A stretch of DNA of 64,000 nt from Hydrogenophaga sp. BPS33 (GCF_009859475.1 NZ_CP044549.1:1-64000), one strand, 5' to 3'. Counted from the stretch's first letter, positions 50,140 through 60,233 are shown. Made by a program: numbers and translations. Notes: generated from the sequence alone by a model not told the origin.

Positions 50140-51084
50140 ATGAGCATTCCATTTATCAGCGACCGGCAAGTGGCCGAGTTGCTTGATTTCCGTACGGTGG
50201 CCGCAGCACTTGGCGAGGCGTTCTCCAGCTTGGCATCGGGTGGCGCTGCCGTACACCGCCGCCAGCGTACCGATTGCCGTGACCTGCGTCTGAGCACGAT
50301 GGGGGCGGTGTGGGCCGAGCGAGGCGTTGCTGGGGTGAAGGTGTATCCCACTGTACGAGGGCAGTTCAGTTTTTCCATCCTGCTCTTTGATTTGGAGACA
50401 AATCGGCCCCTCGCTGTGCTTGACGGCAACGAGATCACACGGCTGCGTACAGCGGCCATCACGGTCCTGGTGGCGTCCAAGGCCGGCCCTGTGCGCCCGC
50501 GCAAGTTGGCGGTGTTTGGCGCTGGCTTGCAAGGCCGCGCGCAGGCCGAAGCGCTGAGCGACTGGTTTGACTTCGAGGAGATCGCACTGGTAGACCCCGC
50601 TGGAGACCGTGCCTGGGCGCAAGCGCTAACCAACAAGTCAGGTTGCTCGGCAGCCTTCACCACGCCCCAGGCTGCCGTGACTGGAGCCGACATCGTTGTC
50701 ACGGCCACACGCTCCGTCACGCCTGTGTTCGATGGAGCGTGGCTCAAGGACGACGCCTTTGTTGCGGCTATGGGCACAAGCTCGCCCAAAGGCCGTGAGT
50801 TGGACGATTCGACGATGGACCGCGCAAGCCGGATCATTTTGGAATGGCAACCCCAAAGCCTAGCCGAGGCCGGAGAAGTGGTTCTTTGGGAGGGGCGCAC
50901 CAGTCGTTCGCCTTTTGTGGATCTGCCACAGCTTTTCGCAGGCGATGCTCCGTGGCGGACTGCTGGACCAGCCATCACGGTGTTCAAGTCCGTGGGTCTC
51001 GGCTTGGCCGATGTAGTGGTGGCGCAGCTCGCTGTGTCGCGCAACATGGAGCGAGATGCCGTCCTGGAGCGTGCACTGCCATGA
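50140..51084 (+). CDS. Ornithine cyclodeaminase / mu-crystallin family protein
   Basis: 314-aa NAD(P)-dependent protein with the Rossmann motif VFGAGLQGRAQAEAL, the lysine in GVKVYPTVRG, DGNEITRLRTAA and the C-terminal FKSVGLGLADVVVA. The family includes ornithine cyclodeaminase, alanine dehydrogenase, ketimine reductases and imino-acid (opine-type) dehydrogenases. In this context an imine reductase or deaminating dehydrogenase acting on the amine product of the lyase is plausible. The stop overlaps the next ATG by 4 bp. Confidence 0.88.
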   Translation: MSIPFISDRQVAELLDFRTVAAALGEAFSSLASGGAAVHRRQRTDCRDLRLSTMGAVWAERGVAGVKVYPTVRGQFSFSILLFDLETNRPLAVLDGNEITRLRTAAITVLVASKAGPVRPRKLAVFGAGLQGRAQAEALSDWFDFEEIALVDPAGDRAWAQALTNKSGCSAAFTTPQAAVTGADIVVTATRSVTPVFDGAWLKDDAFVAAMGTSSPKGRELDDSTMDRASRIILEWQPQSLAEAGEVVLWEGRTSRSPFVDLPQLFAGDAPWRTAGPAITVFKSVGLGLADVVVAQLAVSRNMERDAVLERALP

Positions 51085-52406
51085 AGGTTTGCGTGATTGG
51101 CGCGGGTGTAATCGGCTGCGCCACGGCCTACGAACTCGCGCGCCAGGGCCAGGAAGTACATTTGCTCGACGCAGAGCAGGCGCCCGGGCTGGGTACCAGC
51201 TATGCCAACGGCGCGCAGCTGAGCTACAGCTATGTGGAGCCTTTTGCTTCTCCTGCCACGCTGCGCGGTCTGCCCAAGATGCTGTTCTCGTCTGGCTCGG
51301 CTGTGCGTTTCCAACCGCGCTGGGATTGGCGGCAGTGGGCCTGGGGCCTGCAGTTTTTGCGAGCCTGTTCGGCGAAGCAGTCACTACAGGGCACGGCGCA
51401 ACTGTTGGAGATGGCGCGGTCCAGTCGGGCAACTCTGGCGCGTTGGATGGCCGAGGAGGCGTGGTCCTTCGACTTTGAGGAGAATGGCAAGCTGGTGCTA
51501 TGCCCCTCGCTTGAGTCGCTGCGCCTGCAGGAACGTCAAGTGGCCTTGCAGGCCGCGATGGGGTGCCAACAAGAAGTGCTTGGTCCGCGCGAATGCCTGG
51601 AAAAGGAACCGGCCCTTCAATTCGCGCCAGCGATGAAATGGGCCGGTGGTGTCTGGACGAGCGATGAGTGCATCGGTGACCCGCATCGGCTGTGCGTGGA
51701 CTTGGTGGCCAGCATCCGATCGCGCGGTGGGTCGGTATCCATGGGTGTGCAGGCGCGGACGTTCGTTAGACATGGGGGGCGTGTTAGTGCGGTGGTGACG
51801 GACCAGGGCGAGATCACGGCCGATGCTTTTGTGCTGGCTACGGGCCCTCGCGTTGTGTCACTTGCCGCGCAGTTGGGCATCTACCTACCCATCTACCCCA
51901 TTAAGGGATACAGCATCACCGTGCCGTTTCGTGTAGGCGCCCTGAAGCCCCGCGCTAGCGTGACAGATCTTGGTCGCAAAACGGTGTTTGCACCGTTGGG
52001 TACCAACCTTCGCGTCGCCGCCATGGCTGAGGTGGGGGCAAGCGGGCTCGACGTGCCCGCAGACCGCGTAAACACCATGGTGGCTGCTGTTGCACAGACC
52101 TTCCCCGGCCTATGCGACTTGGATGCTCCAACCGTGTGGGCTGGCCTGCGACCCGCCACGCCCACGTCAGTGCCCGTCGTTGGCCGCTGGCGCGAGAGCA
52201 ACGTGTTCCTCAACGTGGGCCATGGGGCGCTGGGCTTCACACTAGCGGCTGGTAGCGCCACAAGCATCGCGCATTCAATTCTTGAATACCCCACGATCAA
52301 GATGACTGGCAACATCCGGCGGGCGGCAGAAGACGCAAGTGTGCCAGGCGCGATCGAGGCCGCCGACATGCCAGTCAGCCCGAGTTCGTCATCAAGGATT
52401 CAGTGA
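51081..52406 (+). CDS. DadA-like FAD-dependent D-amino acid dehydrogenase / amine oxidoreductase
   Basis: 441-aa DAO-superfamily flavoprotein: CVIGAGVIGCATAYELARQG (FAD dinucleotide motif), GTSYANGAQLSYSYVEPFAS (DadA signature), YPIKGYSITVPF, WAGLRPATPTSVPVVGR and NVGHGALGFTLAAGSA at the C-terminal FAD site. It would oxidise a D-amino acid or secondary amine to the keto acid. Translationally coupled to the cyclodeaminase-like gene and the last gene of the operon. Confidence 0.92.
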   Translation: MKVCVIGAGVIGCATAYELARQGQEVHLLDAEQAPGLGTSYANGAQLSYSYVEPFASPATLRGLPKMLFSSGSAVRFQPRWDWRQWAWGLQFLRACSAKQSLQGTAQLLEMARSSRATLARWMAEEAWSFDFEENGKLVLCPSLESLRLQERQVALQAAMGCQQEVLGPRECLEKEPALQFAPAMKWAGGVWTSDECIGDPHRLCVDLVASIRSRGGSVSMGVQARTFVRHGGRVSAVVTDQGEITADAFVLATGPRVVSLAAQLGIYLPIYPIKGYSITVPFRVGALKPRASVTDLGRKTVFAPLGTNLRVAAMAEVGASGLDVPADRVNTMVAAVAQTFPGLCDLDAPTVWAGLRPATPTSVPVVGRWRESNVFLNVGHGALGFTLAAGSATSIAHSILEYPTIKMTGNIRRAAEDASVPGAIEAADMPVSPSSSSRIQ

Positions 52407-52610
52407 CATCGATTTTGGCCAAATAGACCACGACCGTCACTCCCGAAGTTCCGCTTCCCACCCCCAAACCAGACGCGCACAGTCCCACGCCAATCTGCTG
52501 CAGCCCCCTGCATAGACGACCTTGACACCGACGTTTTATGCGCTGTGAGAAGGGCACTCTGGCGTCTTGGCGAAATCAATGGCTCACAAGACCTAGTGCC
52601 AAATGGGTGG

Positions 52611-52790
52611 TCCGCCGCAGGTCTGCGCGAGTGGGCCTACGGCTGGACTTACCAGAACTCGGGCGAGCGCACGCAGGCCCTGGCCAGCTGGCAGCACCAC
52701 TACAACTGGCACCGTACCCACAGTGGCATCGGCGGCTTCGCTCCCATGTCCAGACTCAGCTCTTCAGGAAACAATCTCTTGACTCTTCAC
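52611..52790 (+). pseudogene. IS481-family transposase C-terminal remnant
   Basis: Reads GLREWAYGWTYQNSGERTQA, LASWQHHYNWHRTHSGIGG and FAPMSRL...NNLLTLH, the C-terminal end of an IS481-family transposase. Upstream catalytic parts are missing. No terminal inverted repeats were recognised. Confidence 0.8.
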
Positions 52791-52869
52791 ATCACCCCTA
52801 TCGGAAACACCTTCAGTCGGTGGCGGATGACGACAGAGACGGCCACTGCCAGCATCGAATCGAATCAGC

Positions 52870-53026
52870 CACGTTCTACACGGTGGACAAGTCCAGGACA
52901 CCTTTTCCGTGGCATCGGCCTCGCAGACGCCCTTCGCGTTGCTCTTCAAGGCGTGCAAGACTTCTTGGCGTTTTTGCAGTTCATCGCGATGCGCTCTTTG
53001 GCCGCGCCGTATTCGGCTATGTTCAT
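52870..53026 (-). pseudogene. Degraded fragment of a small Cys-repeat protein
   Basis: Starting at ATG 53026 the minus strand gives MNIAEYGAAKERIAMNC, and after a frame change SNAKGVCEADATEKV. This resembles the A-x-C...GNAKDVC-EAK repeat of small secreted proteins common in Comamonadaceae. Too short and frame-shifted to be functional. The flanks of the 52.4-53.2 kb gap hold nothing else recognisable. Confidence 0.35.
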
Positions 53027-53194
53027 CGTCTGAGTCGACGCGAAAGCAGGGACGGCGCAGACTGGATTGGTCTTTGCAGGAAAGCAACCTAAGTGGCGTA
53101 GAGCCGCTCATGCGGTAGGCTCTCAGCAAGCCGCAGTGGAGCCCACTTGAGAGTGGCACCGCTGGCTGTGGAGCACTGCATTCAGCGTGGGTCT

Positions 53195-54688
53195 TCAGCT
53201 TTGCACAGTCTGGCGCACCGCCCGCTCCCAACGTGCCATCGCTTCTTCGGCGCGTGCCCTGTCGATCGAGGGCTCGAAGCGACGCTCGGCGCGCCATTGG
53301 GCGCTCAGGTCGGCTGTGCCGTGGTAAACGCCGCAGGCCAGGCCCGCGAGGTAGGCCGCACCCAGCGCGGTGGTTTCCGTGACGGCTGGCCGCACCACCG
53401 GGATACCCAGCAGGTCGGCCTGGAACTGCATCAGCAGGTCGTTCACTGCCGCGCCACCATCCACACGCAGTTCGGCCACCGGCGTTCCGCCCGTGGCTTG
53501 CACGTCGCGGCTCATGGCCGACAGCAGCGCTGCGCTCTGGAAGGCGATGCTCTCCAGGGACGCACGCGCGATGTGGGCCAGCGTGGTGCCACGCGTCAAG
53601 CCTGTGATGGTGCCGCGCGCGTCGGCGTTCCAGTAGGGCGCTCCCAGTCCGGTGAATGCCGGCACGACCATCACGCCACCGGCATCGGGCACGCTCTCGG
53701 CCAGCGCCTGGACTTGCGCGCTGCCCTCAATCGCCTTGAGCCCGTCGCGCAGCCACTGCACGACAGCGCCACCCACAAAGACGCTGCCTTCCATTGCGAA
53801 TTGCGGTGTGACCGTGGTCTGCGCGGCGCTGGTGACCACCAGGCCATTGCCCGATGGCTGGAAGCGCTCGCCCGTGTGCATTAGAAGGAAGCAGCCTGTC
53901 CCGTAGGTGTTCTTTGCCATACCGGCCGTGAAACAGGCCTGGCCAAACAGCGCGGCCTGCTGGTCGCCAGCGACGCCTCCAATCGGCAGCGCTCGCCCGA
54001 GCAAGGCACGGTCGGTTTCGGCGAACCGGCTGCTGGAGGGCTCCACGCGCGGCAGCACGGAAGCCGGGATGTCCAGCAGGCGCAGCAGTTCCTCGTCCCA
54101 GGCGTTGCGGTGCACGTCGAACAGCATGGTCCGCGATGCGTTGCTGACGTCGGTCGCGTGCACGCGACCCCCTGTGAGCTGCCAGATCAGCCAGCTGTCG
54201 ACGGTGCCGAAGGCCAACTCGCCGCGCTCGGCCGCTTCGCGCACCCCGGGCACCTCATCGAGCAGCCAGCGCAGCTTGGTTGCGGAAAAGTAAGCATCGA
54301 TCACCAGCCCCGTCTTCGCACGGATGGTCTGCGCCAGTCCCTGTTCGCGCAGTCGGGCGCACAGCGGCTCGGAACGGCGGTCCTGCCAGACGATGGCGTT
54401 GTGCACCGGTCGGCCGGTGCGCCGGTTCCACACGAGGGTGGTCTCGCGCTGGTTCGTGATGCCGATGGCCTGCACGGCGTCTGCTGCGGCACCCGCCCGA
54501 GCCAGTGCCTCGCGCGCTGTCGCCAACTGGCCGTTCCAGATTTCCAGAGGGTCGTGCTCGACCCAGCCTGGTCGTGGATAGATCTGCGGCAGCTCGCGCT
54601 GCGCCATGGACACAATGTGCCCTTCGCGGTCGAACACGATGCTGCGAGAACTGGAGGTGCCCTGGTCGAGCGCGAGCAGGTAGCTCAT
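53195..54688 (-). CDS. glpK: Glycerol kinase
   Basis: 497-aa FGGY kinase that phosphorylates glycerol to sn-glycerol 3-phosphate. [48 protein letters not shown] and [14 protein letters not shown] are GlpK signatures, with the FGGY-type C-terminal [19 protein letters not shown]. The family start at 54688 overlaps the glpR stop by 4 bp. No glpF or glpD is visible. Confidence 0.96.
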   Translation of the reverse strand: MSYLLALDQGTSSSRSIVFDREGHIVSMAQRELPQIYPRPGWVEHDPLEIWNGQLATAREALARAGAAADAVQAIGITNQRETTLVWNRRTGRPVHNAIVWQDRRSEPLCARLREQGLAQTIRAKTGLVIDAYFSATKLRWLLDEVPGVREAAERGELAFGTVDSWLIWQLTGGRVHATDVSNASRTMLFDVHRNAWDEELLRLLDIPASVLPRVEPSSSRFAETDRALLGRALPIGGVAGDQQAALFGQACFTAGMAKNTYGTGCFLLMHTGERFQPSGNGLVVTSAAQTTVTPQFAMEGSVFVGGAVVQWLRDGLKAIEGSAQVQALAESVPDAGGVMVVPAFTGLGAPYWNADARGTITGLTRGTTLAHIARASLESIAFQSAALLSAMSRDVQATGGTPVAELRVDGGAAVNDLLMQFQADLLGIPVVRPAVTETTALGAAYLAGLACGVYHGTADLSAQWRAERRFEPSIDRARAEEAMARWERAVRQTVQS

Positions 54689-55464
54689 GTCTGTGGTGTC
54701 TGGAGGGCAATGGCGCAGCGTACCCCTGCCTCTTCGAGCAGGCAGGCGTAGGGCATGGGTGGCTGTCTGTCGGTGAAAAGAATATCGATCTGGTCGAGTC
54801 GGGCCAGCTCCACCATGGCGCGACGGTCGAACTTGCTGTGATCGGCCACCAGCCACACCTCCCGAGACTGGCCAATGATGGATTGCGCGACCTTCACCTC
54901 GCGCAGATCGAAGTCGCGCAGCGTGCCGTCCTGCTCGATGCCGGAAACGCCGATCAGGCCGATGTCGACGCGGAACTGGCGGATGAAGTCCACCGCCGTC
55001 TCGCCGACGATGCCGTGATCGCGCGAACGCACCACGCCGCCGGCCACGATGACCTCACAGTCGGGGTTGTCCGAGAGGATGGCGGCGACATTCAGGTTGT
55101 TGGTGATCACGCGCAGGCCCCGGTGACGCAACAACTCGCGCGCCACGGCTTCGGTGGTGGTGCCGATATTGAGGATCAGTGAGCACCCCTCAGGCACCGC
55201 GCGGGCCACTTCCTTCGCTATGGCTTGCTTGGCGCCTTCGTTGAGCAACTGGCGCTGGCGGTAGGCGATGTTCTCGGTGGTGGAACCTGGCATGCGCACG
55301 CCGCCGTGGTAGCGCGTGAGCAGCCCCGCCTCGGACAGATGCTTCACGTCGCGACGCACTGTCTGTAGCGTCACGCCGAGGCGGTCGGCCAAGGCTTCCA
55401 CGGTCATGGCGCCCTGGCGCCTGACCTCCATGACCAACTCATCCAGGCGCGGGTTCGTACTCAT
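54685..55464 (-). CDS. glpR: DeoR-family repressor, GlpR-like
   Basis: 259-aa DeoR-family regulator with [43 protein letters not shown] and a sugar-phosphate-sensing domain ([35 protein letters not shown]). It is co-transcribed with glpK, so glycerol 3-phosphate is the likely inducer. ATG 55464 fits the family start. It is divergent from the phyH operon, with TTCGTTT direct repeats in between. Confidence 0.93.
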   Translation of the reverse strand: MSTNPRLDELVMEVRRQGAMTVEALADRLGVTLQTVRRDVKHLSEAGLLTRYHGGVRMPGSTTENIAYRQRQLLNEGAKQAIAKEVARAVPEGCSLILNIGTTTEAVARELLRHRGLRVITNNLNVAAILSDNPDCEVIVAGGVVRSRDHGIVGETAVDFIRQFRVDIGLIGVSGIEQDGTLRDFDLREVKVAQSIIGQSREVWLVADHSKFDRRAMVELARLDQIDILFTDRQPPMPYACLLEEAGVRCAIALQTPQT

Positions 55465-55478
55465 GGGCCAGCAGCATA

Positions 55479-55495
55479 AAACGAAAATAAACGAA
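55479..55495 (-). promoter_or_regulatory. Candidate DeoR/GlpR operator (TTCGTTT repeats)
   Basis: On the minus strand TTCGTTT occurs twice at a 10-bp period, 15-31 bp upstream of the glpR ATG, in an AT-rich segment shared with the divergent phyH operon. Direct TTCG-containing repeats on one helix face are typical of DeoR-family sites. Confidence 0.5.
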
Positions 55496-55603
55496 CAAAT
55501 ATTAGGGTTATCTATAGGGTCAAACGGCCTATAAAAGGAATTCAAACAATCATAATCAATCATCACATCGCAGCGTTTATGCGAGCTTGACCTGGAGACA
55601 AAC

Positions 55604-56461
55604 GTGGAACCCGTACCCGCCGCACAACTGGCCACCTGGCAGCAGGACTTCGCCCGCGATGGCTATGTCGTCTTGCGCGACCTCATCGCGCCCGAACAGG
55701 TTGACGAGCTGAAGGCCGCGCTGCTTGACGTGGAAGAACGTCATGGTTTCGGGTACGCCAAGACCACGTTCGAGGGTCTCAGGACGGTTCGCATCAACAA
55801 TTTGCTGGCGCTGGACGAGCGCTTCTGGGGTGTGCCGCTGCAGCCCGCCGTGCTCGCACTGGTGGAAGCGTTGCTGGACAAGGAGCTGTTGCTGTCCTCG
55901 CTTTGTTCGCTGACGCTGGGGCCGGGGCAGGAGGCCCAGCCGCTACACGAGGACACGCAGCAGCTGCCGCTGGCGCGTCCACGGCCGCCATTGGCGCTGA
56001 ATGCCATGTGGGCTTTGAGCGATTTCACCGAGGCCAACGGCGCCACGCTCATCGTGCCGGGCAGCCACAAGCTCGACCACTCACCGCCCTACGGAGCCGA
56101 GGTAAAGACAGTGGCCGCCACCATGTCCGCTGGCAGCGTGATGCTGTTTGACAGCGCGCTTTGGCACAAGGGCGGCGCGAACACGACCGAGGCGCGTCGC
56201 TATGCGCTGTCTTGCTATTACTGCATGGGCTGGATGCGTCAGCAGGAGAACCTGCAGCTGGGCATTCCGCGCGAGACGGCTGCGCGCTTCCCGCGTCGGC
56301 TCCAGGAGCTGTGTGGCTTCAGTATTTACAAGGGTCAGTACGGTCACATCGACAACCGCGATCCGATCGAGCTGTTGGGCCAGGCGGGCAAACCCACCGT
56401 CTGGGAGGCCACCGATCTGAAGCTCAAGCGCAAGGCGGCCACCCCCCCTTCGCAGCCATGA
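55604..56461 (+). CDS. Phytanoyl-CoA dioxygenase-family (PhyH) Fe(II)/2OG oxygenase 1
   Basis: 285-aa PhyH-family oxygenase. Iron ligands: His and Asp of QPLHEDTQQ and the distal His in ALWHKGGANTT; 2-oxoglutarate Arg in EARRYALS. It starts at GTG 55604 with GGAG a few bases upstream. Its stop overlaps the ligase start by 4 bp. First gene of an operon with an acyl-CoA ligase, a second PhyH protein, a hydrolase and an ABC importer, suggesting alpha-hydroxylation of an activated acid or related substrate. Confidence 0.9.
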   Translation: MEPVPAAQLATWQQDFARDGYVVLRDLIAPEQVDELKAALLDVEERHGFGYAKTTFEGLRTVRINNLLALDERFWGVPLQPAVLALVEALLDKELLLSSLCSLTLGPGQEAQPLHEDTQQLPLARPRPPLALNAMWALSDFTEANGATLIVPGSHKLDHSPPYGAEVKTVAATMSAGSVMLFDSALWHKGGANTTEARRYALSCYYCMGWMRQQENLQLGIPRETAARFPRRLQELCGFSIYKGQYGHIDNRDPIELLGQAGKPTVWEATDLKLKRKAATPPSQP

Positions 56462-57996
56462 CGCGACACTTGCAGATAGCCGACGTCCCGGCTTCCGTGG
56501 TTCATCTGCTGCGCGACGCGGCGGCACAGCACCCCGAGCTCTGGGCCGTGCGCTTTGAGGGTGAGCGGCTGCGGTATGCCGAGTACGCGGGGCTGGTCGG
56601 CGCGTTCGCGCACGAGTTGCAGGATCGCGTCGCCGCAGGCTCAAGAGTGGCGTTGCTGATGCAGAACTCGCTGGACCTCGCGATCGCCACCTTTGCCGTG
56701 CATGCCCTACGCGCGCAGGTGGTCGCGCTGAACCCGGCCTATGGTGAGCGCGAACTGGCGGCCATGCTGGAAGATGCCGAACCCTGCCTGGTGCTCGTCG
56801 ACGACAGCGCGCGCGCCGATGCGGCAGCGCTCTGCCCCGCGCCTGTGGCTCGACTGGGCGATGGCAAGACGTTGTTGCGCCTGCGCGGGGCGCCCCGCGC
56901 GTTGCCCGAGGCGCTGCCCGCGCACGAAGATCTCGCCACCTTGCAGTTCACTGGCGGCACAACGGGCCGGGCCAAAGGCGTCGACATCCTGCACCGCCAG
57001 CTCGCCTTCAATCTGGTGCAGCGCGAAGCCTGGCTGCCCACGCGCCGTGGCCAGGAAGTGATGCTGTGTGCCATGCCGCTGTTCCATGTTTCGGCGGTGG
57101 CCATGTGCCTGCATCTGTCGGTGTTTGCAGCAGGCGAGCTGGTGATCCACCGTCGTTTCGATGCTCGGGCCGCGGTCGACGCTCTGTCCGACGAGGGCAT
57201 CACGCTGATGTCGGGCGCGCCCGCGATCTTCCACGACCTGCTGCAACAGAGTGACCTCCCGCGCGTGGCCAGGGGCTCGTTGCGCGCCTGCTACTCCGGC
57301 GCTGCGCCGTTGCCTGCGCGGACCCTCGAGCAATTCGAGCGCATCACGGGCTGCCCGATTCACGAAGGCTATGGCCAGAGCGAGGGCGGCCCCTGCCTCA
57401 CCTACAACCCCGTGCACCTGCCGTGCAAGCCCGGATCGGTCGGATTGCCCGTGCCCGGCGGCGAGATGCGACTGCTCGACAGCGCCGGCATGGAAGTTCC
57501 ACGTGGCGACATTGGCGAGATCTGTGTGCGCGGACCGCACGTCATGGCCGGCTATCGCAAGCGCCCGGATCTCACGGCCGAGGTTCTTCGCGCAGGCTGG
57601 TTGCACACCGGCGACCTCGCGCGGCTGGACGAAGACGGCTTTGTCTACATTCAGGGCCGCCTGAGCGAGGCCATCAACGTCGGCGGCTTCAAGGTGTATC
57701 CCCTGGAGGTCGAGCAGACGCTGCGCGAATGCGAGGCGGTGGCCGAGTGCGCAGCTTTTGCCGTGCCCGACGAACGACTCGGGCAGGTGGTGCACGTGTG
57801 GGTGACGGCGGCGACCGGACACGTTCCGCAGCCGCAGGCCTTGCGCGACCACTGCGCGGCCCGCCTCGCCCACTACAAGGTGCCGCGCCGCATCGGTGTG
57901 ACCCAGCACTTGCCTCGCACTGGTGTGGGCAAGCTTGCCCGCAACCAGCTCACCCCAGTCGGGCTCGGCGACATGCCGGCCTTTGCAACACCCTGA
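56458..57996 (+). CDS. AMP-dependent acyl-CoA synthetase/ligase
   Basis: 512-aa ANL-superfamily ligase: LQFTGGTTGRAKGVD (P-loop), HEGYGQSEGGPCLTYNPV (A5), WLHTGDLARLDEDGFVYIQG (A7), RLSEAINVGGFKVYPLEVEQ (A8) and the catalytic Lys in GVGKLARNQL. It probably activates the acid that one of the flanking PhyH enzymes oxidises. Translationally coupled to PhyH 1; 11 bp from PhyH 2. Confidence 0.92.
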   Translation: MTRHLQIADVPASVVHLLRDAAAQHPELWAVRFEGERLRYAEYAGLVGAFAHELQDRVAAGSRVALLMQNSLDLAIATFAVHALRAQVVALNPAYGERELAAMLEDAEPCLVLVDDSARADAAALCPAPVARLGDGKTLLRLRGAPRALPEALPAHEDLATLQFTGGTTGRAKGVDILHRQLAFNLVQREAWLPTRRGQEVMLCAMPLFHVSAVAMCLHLSVFAAGELVIHRRFDARAAVDALSDEGITLMSGAPAIFHDLLQQSDLPRVARGSLRACYSGAAPLPARTLEQFERITGCPIHEGYGQSEGGPCLTYNPVHLPCKPGSVGLPVPGGEMRLLDSAGMEVPRGDIGEICVRGPHVMAGYRKRPDLTAEVLRAGWLHTGDLARLDEDGFVYIQGRLSEAINVGGFKVYPLEVEQTLRECEAVAECAAFAVPDERLGQVVHVWVTAATGHVPQPQALRDHCAARLAHYKVPRRIGVTQHLPRTGVGKLARNQLTPVGLGDMPAFATP

Positions 57997-58007
57997 AAGG
58001 AACAACG

Positions 58008-58940
58008 ATGGTCAAGGACCTCGACATCGACAAACTGAAGCACCAGCTGGCCGAGGAAGGCTATGCGGTGATCGAGAACGTGCTGGACGCCGATCAGCTG
58101 GCGCAAGCGCGCAAGGCGGTCGAGAAACAGATGGAACACGAGCTGGCCCATCCCCTGCCACTGGACGACGAGCGCCACGAGGATGACGACGAAATCCGCG
58201 CCTACTACAAGAAGCACTACACCGTGAGCGAGGCCGAGGCCGAGCGCATGGTGGCGCGCGTACACCAGTACCGACGCGACAACGCCGGCACGCGCTGGCC
58301 AGTGCCGATCGGCAAGGTTTCCAAGAACTTTCTGCACCTGCCCACGCTCTTCGACGACGACCAGTCGCAGCGCGTGTGGAACTTGCTGAACAAGGCACCC
58401 GAGCTGATCCCCCTGATTGAACACCCTGTGGTGCTCCCCATGGTGCGGCACGTGATGGGTCAAGACTGCACCCTGCACGACTTTCAGTCCACCAGCATCG
58501 GCCCGCACACGGGCGGGGGCGCGTGGCACGTGGATGCGCCGCTCGGCCAGATCCCCGAGCCGCTGCCCGAGTTTCCGCTGACGCTGCAAAACGTGTGGCT
58601 GCTCGACGACTTCACGCCCGACAACGGCGCAACGCGCGTGATGCCGCGCAGCCACAAGCTGCGCAAGCCGCCACCATGGGGCAGCGGTCCTCTGGACGGC
58701 GAGGTCACGCTCACGGCGCCGGCGGGCTCGATAGCGATCTGGCTGTCCAATACCTGGCACCGCTCCGGACCGAATACGACCGACCGGCAGCGCCGCGCGA
58801 TCCTGTGCAACTACAACGTGTCCTGGCTTCGCGGCTTTGCGGATTTCACCACCTCCCTGCCTTCGGAGGTGATCCCGACGCTGTCGAACGAGGCCAGGTA
58901 CCTGCTGGGCTTTGCCGCGCGCGCGCCGCGTACCCGTTGA
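58008..58940 (+). CDS. Phytanoyl-CoA dioxygenase-family oxygenase 2
   Basis: 310-aa PhyH-family enzyme, clearly diverged from the first. Iron ligands: His/Asp of GGAWHVDAPLGQ and distal His of NTWHRSGPNTT, with the 2OG Arg in DRQRRAIL. An acidic/basic insert (LDDERHEDDDEIRAYYKKHY) near residues 45-65 is absent from the first paralogue. AAAGGA precedes ATG 58008. Confidence 0.9.
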   Translation: MVKDLDIDKLKHQLAEEGYAVIENVLDADQLAQARKAVEKQMEHELAHPLPLDDERHEDDDEIRAYYKKHYTVSEAEAERMVARVHQYRRDNAGTRWPVPIGKVSKNFLHLPTLFDDDQSQRVWNLLNKAPELIPLIEHPVVLPMVRHVMGQDCTLHDFQSTSIGPHTGGGAWHVDAPLGQIPEPLPEFPLTLQNVWLLDDFTPDNGATRVMPRSHKLRKPPPWGSGPLDGEVTLTAPAGSIAIWLSNTWHRSGPNTTDRQRRAILCNYNVSWLRGFADFTTSLPSEVIPTLSNEARYLLGFAARAPRTR

Positions 58941-58951
58941 GCGGCGACACC

Positions 58952-60196
58952 ATGGCAGTGCAGCGCGTCGACCTCGCGATCGCCCGACCAGAGCTTGCTG
59001 GTGCGCGGATCTCAGGCCATTGCGATCCCGGTTACCAGGGCGTGCTGGACGCGTTCGTGCAGAACTTCGAGCACGACGTGGAGATCGGTGCTTCGTTCGC
59101 CGTTGAGGCGGCGGGGCAGTCCGTGGTGCATCTGTGGGGCGGCTTTGCCGACCTCCCGTCTCGCACGCCCTGGCGTGAGGACACCATCGGTGTGGTGTTC
59201 TCCAACACGAAGCCGGCCACCGCGCTCTGCGCCATCCTGCTGGCAGATGCTGGCATGCTGGACCTGGACCGACCGGTTGCCCATTACTGGCCTTCGTTCG
59301 CCGCACATGGCAAGCAGGCCATCACGGTGCGCATGTTGCTGGACCACAGCGCCGGATTGCCCGCGCTGCGCGAGCCCTTGCCCGACGGCGCAGCGTTCGA
59401 CCCGCAGGGAATGGCCGATCGCCTGGCGCGAGAGGCGCCGTTCTGGGCCCCCGGCACGCGCGTGGGGTACCACGGCCTGACGTTCGGCTGGTTGGTGGGC
59501 GAGGTGGTACGACGCGTCGCCGGCGTCTCGCTGGGCGAATTCTTCCGTGCGCGAATCGCAGAACCGCTGGACCTGGATTTCTGGATCGGGCTGCCCGAGC
59601 AACACGAACCGCGCGTGGCCACGATCATTCCAGTGTCGCCGTCCGCACAACCGCGCAATGCGTTCGAGCGCGCGTTGGCCGAAGAGCCGGACAGCGTCAG
59701 CGCACTGTATTTCCGCAACACCGGCGGCTGGCGCCCGAGCGGTTTCAACGCGCGCCGTGGCCATGCAGCCGAGATTGGCGCGGCCGGCGGCATCACGAAC
59801 GCCCGTTCGCTCGCTCGTCTGTATGGCGTGCTGGCGATGGACGACGGCCGACTGTTGCGTCCGACCGCGCTGGCGCGCGCCACCGAAGTGTCTTCTGCTA
59901 CGCACGAGGACGTGTGCCTGCGCGTGCCCACGCGCTTTGCGAGCGGCTTCATGCGCCAGATGGACAACCGAGCGCGGGCACTCGACAGCGCCCGCTTCGG
60001 CCGCGATGCCTTTGGCCATGCCGGCGCCGGCGGCTCACTGGCATTCGCCTCACCCCGGCTCAAGCTGGGCTTTGGCTACACGATGAACCACATGGGCGCG
60101 GGCGTGCTTCTGAACGCCCGCGCCGATCGCCTGGTGCGCGCCGTCCATGTGGCTCTGGGCAGCACCGAATTCCACGATCCCGACCCGTCGCGCTGA
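58952..60196 (+). CDS. EstB-like serine hydrolase (class C beta-lactamase fold), cytoplasmic
   Basis: 414-aa family VIII esterase-like protein. SXXK is Ser-Asn-Thr-Lys in VVFSNTKPATAL, Tyr in RVGYHGLTFG and the third motif GHAGAGGS. It is related to the hydrolase at 43219-44535 but lacks its twin-arginine leader, so it should act in the cytoplasm after uptake. ATG 58952 follows the PhyH 2 stop by 11 bp. Confidence 0.88.
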   Translation: MAVQRVDLAIARPELAGARISGHCDPGYQGVLDAFVQNFEHDVEIGASFAVEAAGQSVVHLWGGFADLPSRTPWREDTIGVVFSNTKPATALCAILLADAGMLDLDRPVAHYWPSFAAHGKQAITVRMLLDHSAGLPALREPLPDGAAFDPQGMADRLAREAPFWAPGTRVGYHGLTFGWLVGEVVRRVAGVSLGEFFRARIAEPLDLDFWIGLPEQHEPRVATIIPVSPSAQPRNAFERALAEEPDSVSALYFRNTGGWRPSGFNARRGHAAEIGAAGGITNARSLARLYGVLAMDDGRLLRPTALARATEVSSATHEDVCLRVPTRFASGFMRQMDNRARALDSARFGRDAFGHAGAGGSLAFASPRLKLGFGYTMNHMGAGVLLNARADRLVRAVHVALGSTEFHDPDPSR

Positions 60197-60233
60197 CCCG
60201 CGGCACTTTCCACCCAACCAGGAGACTCACAAC

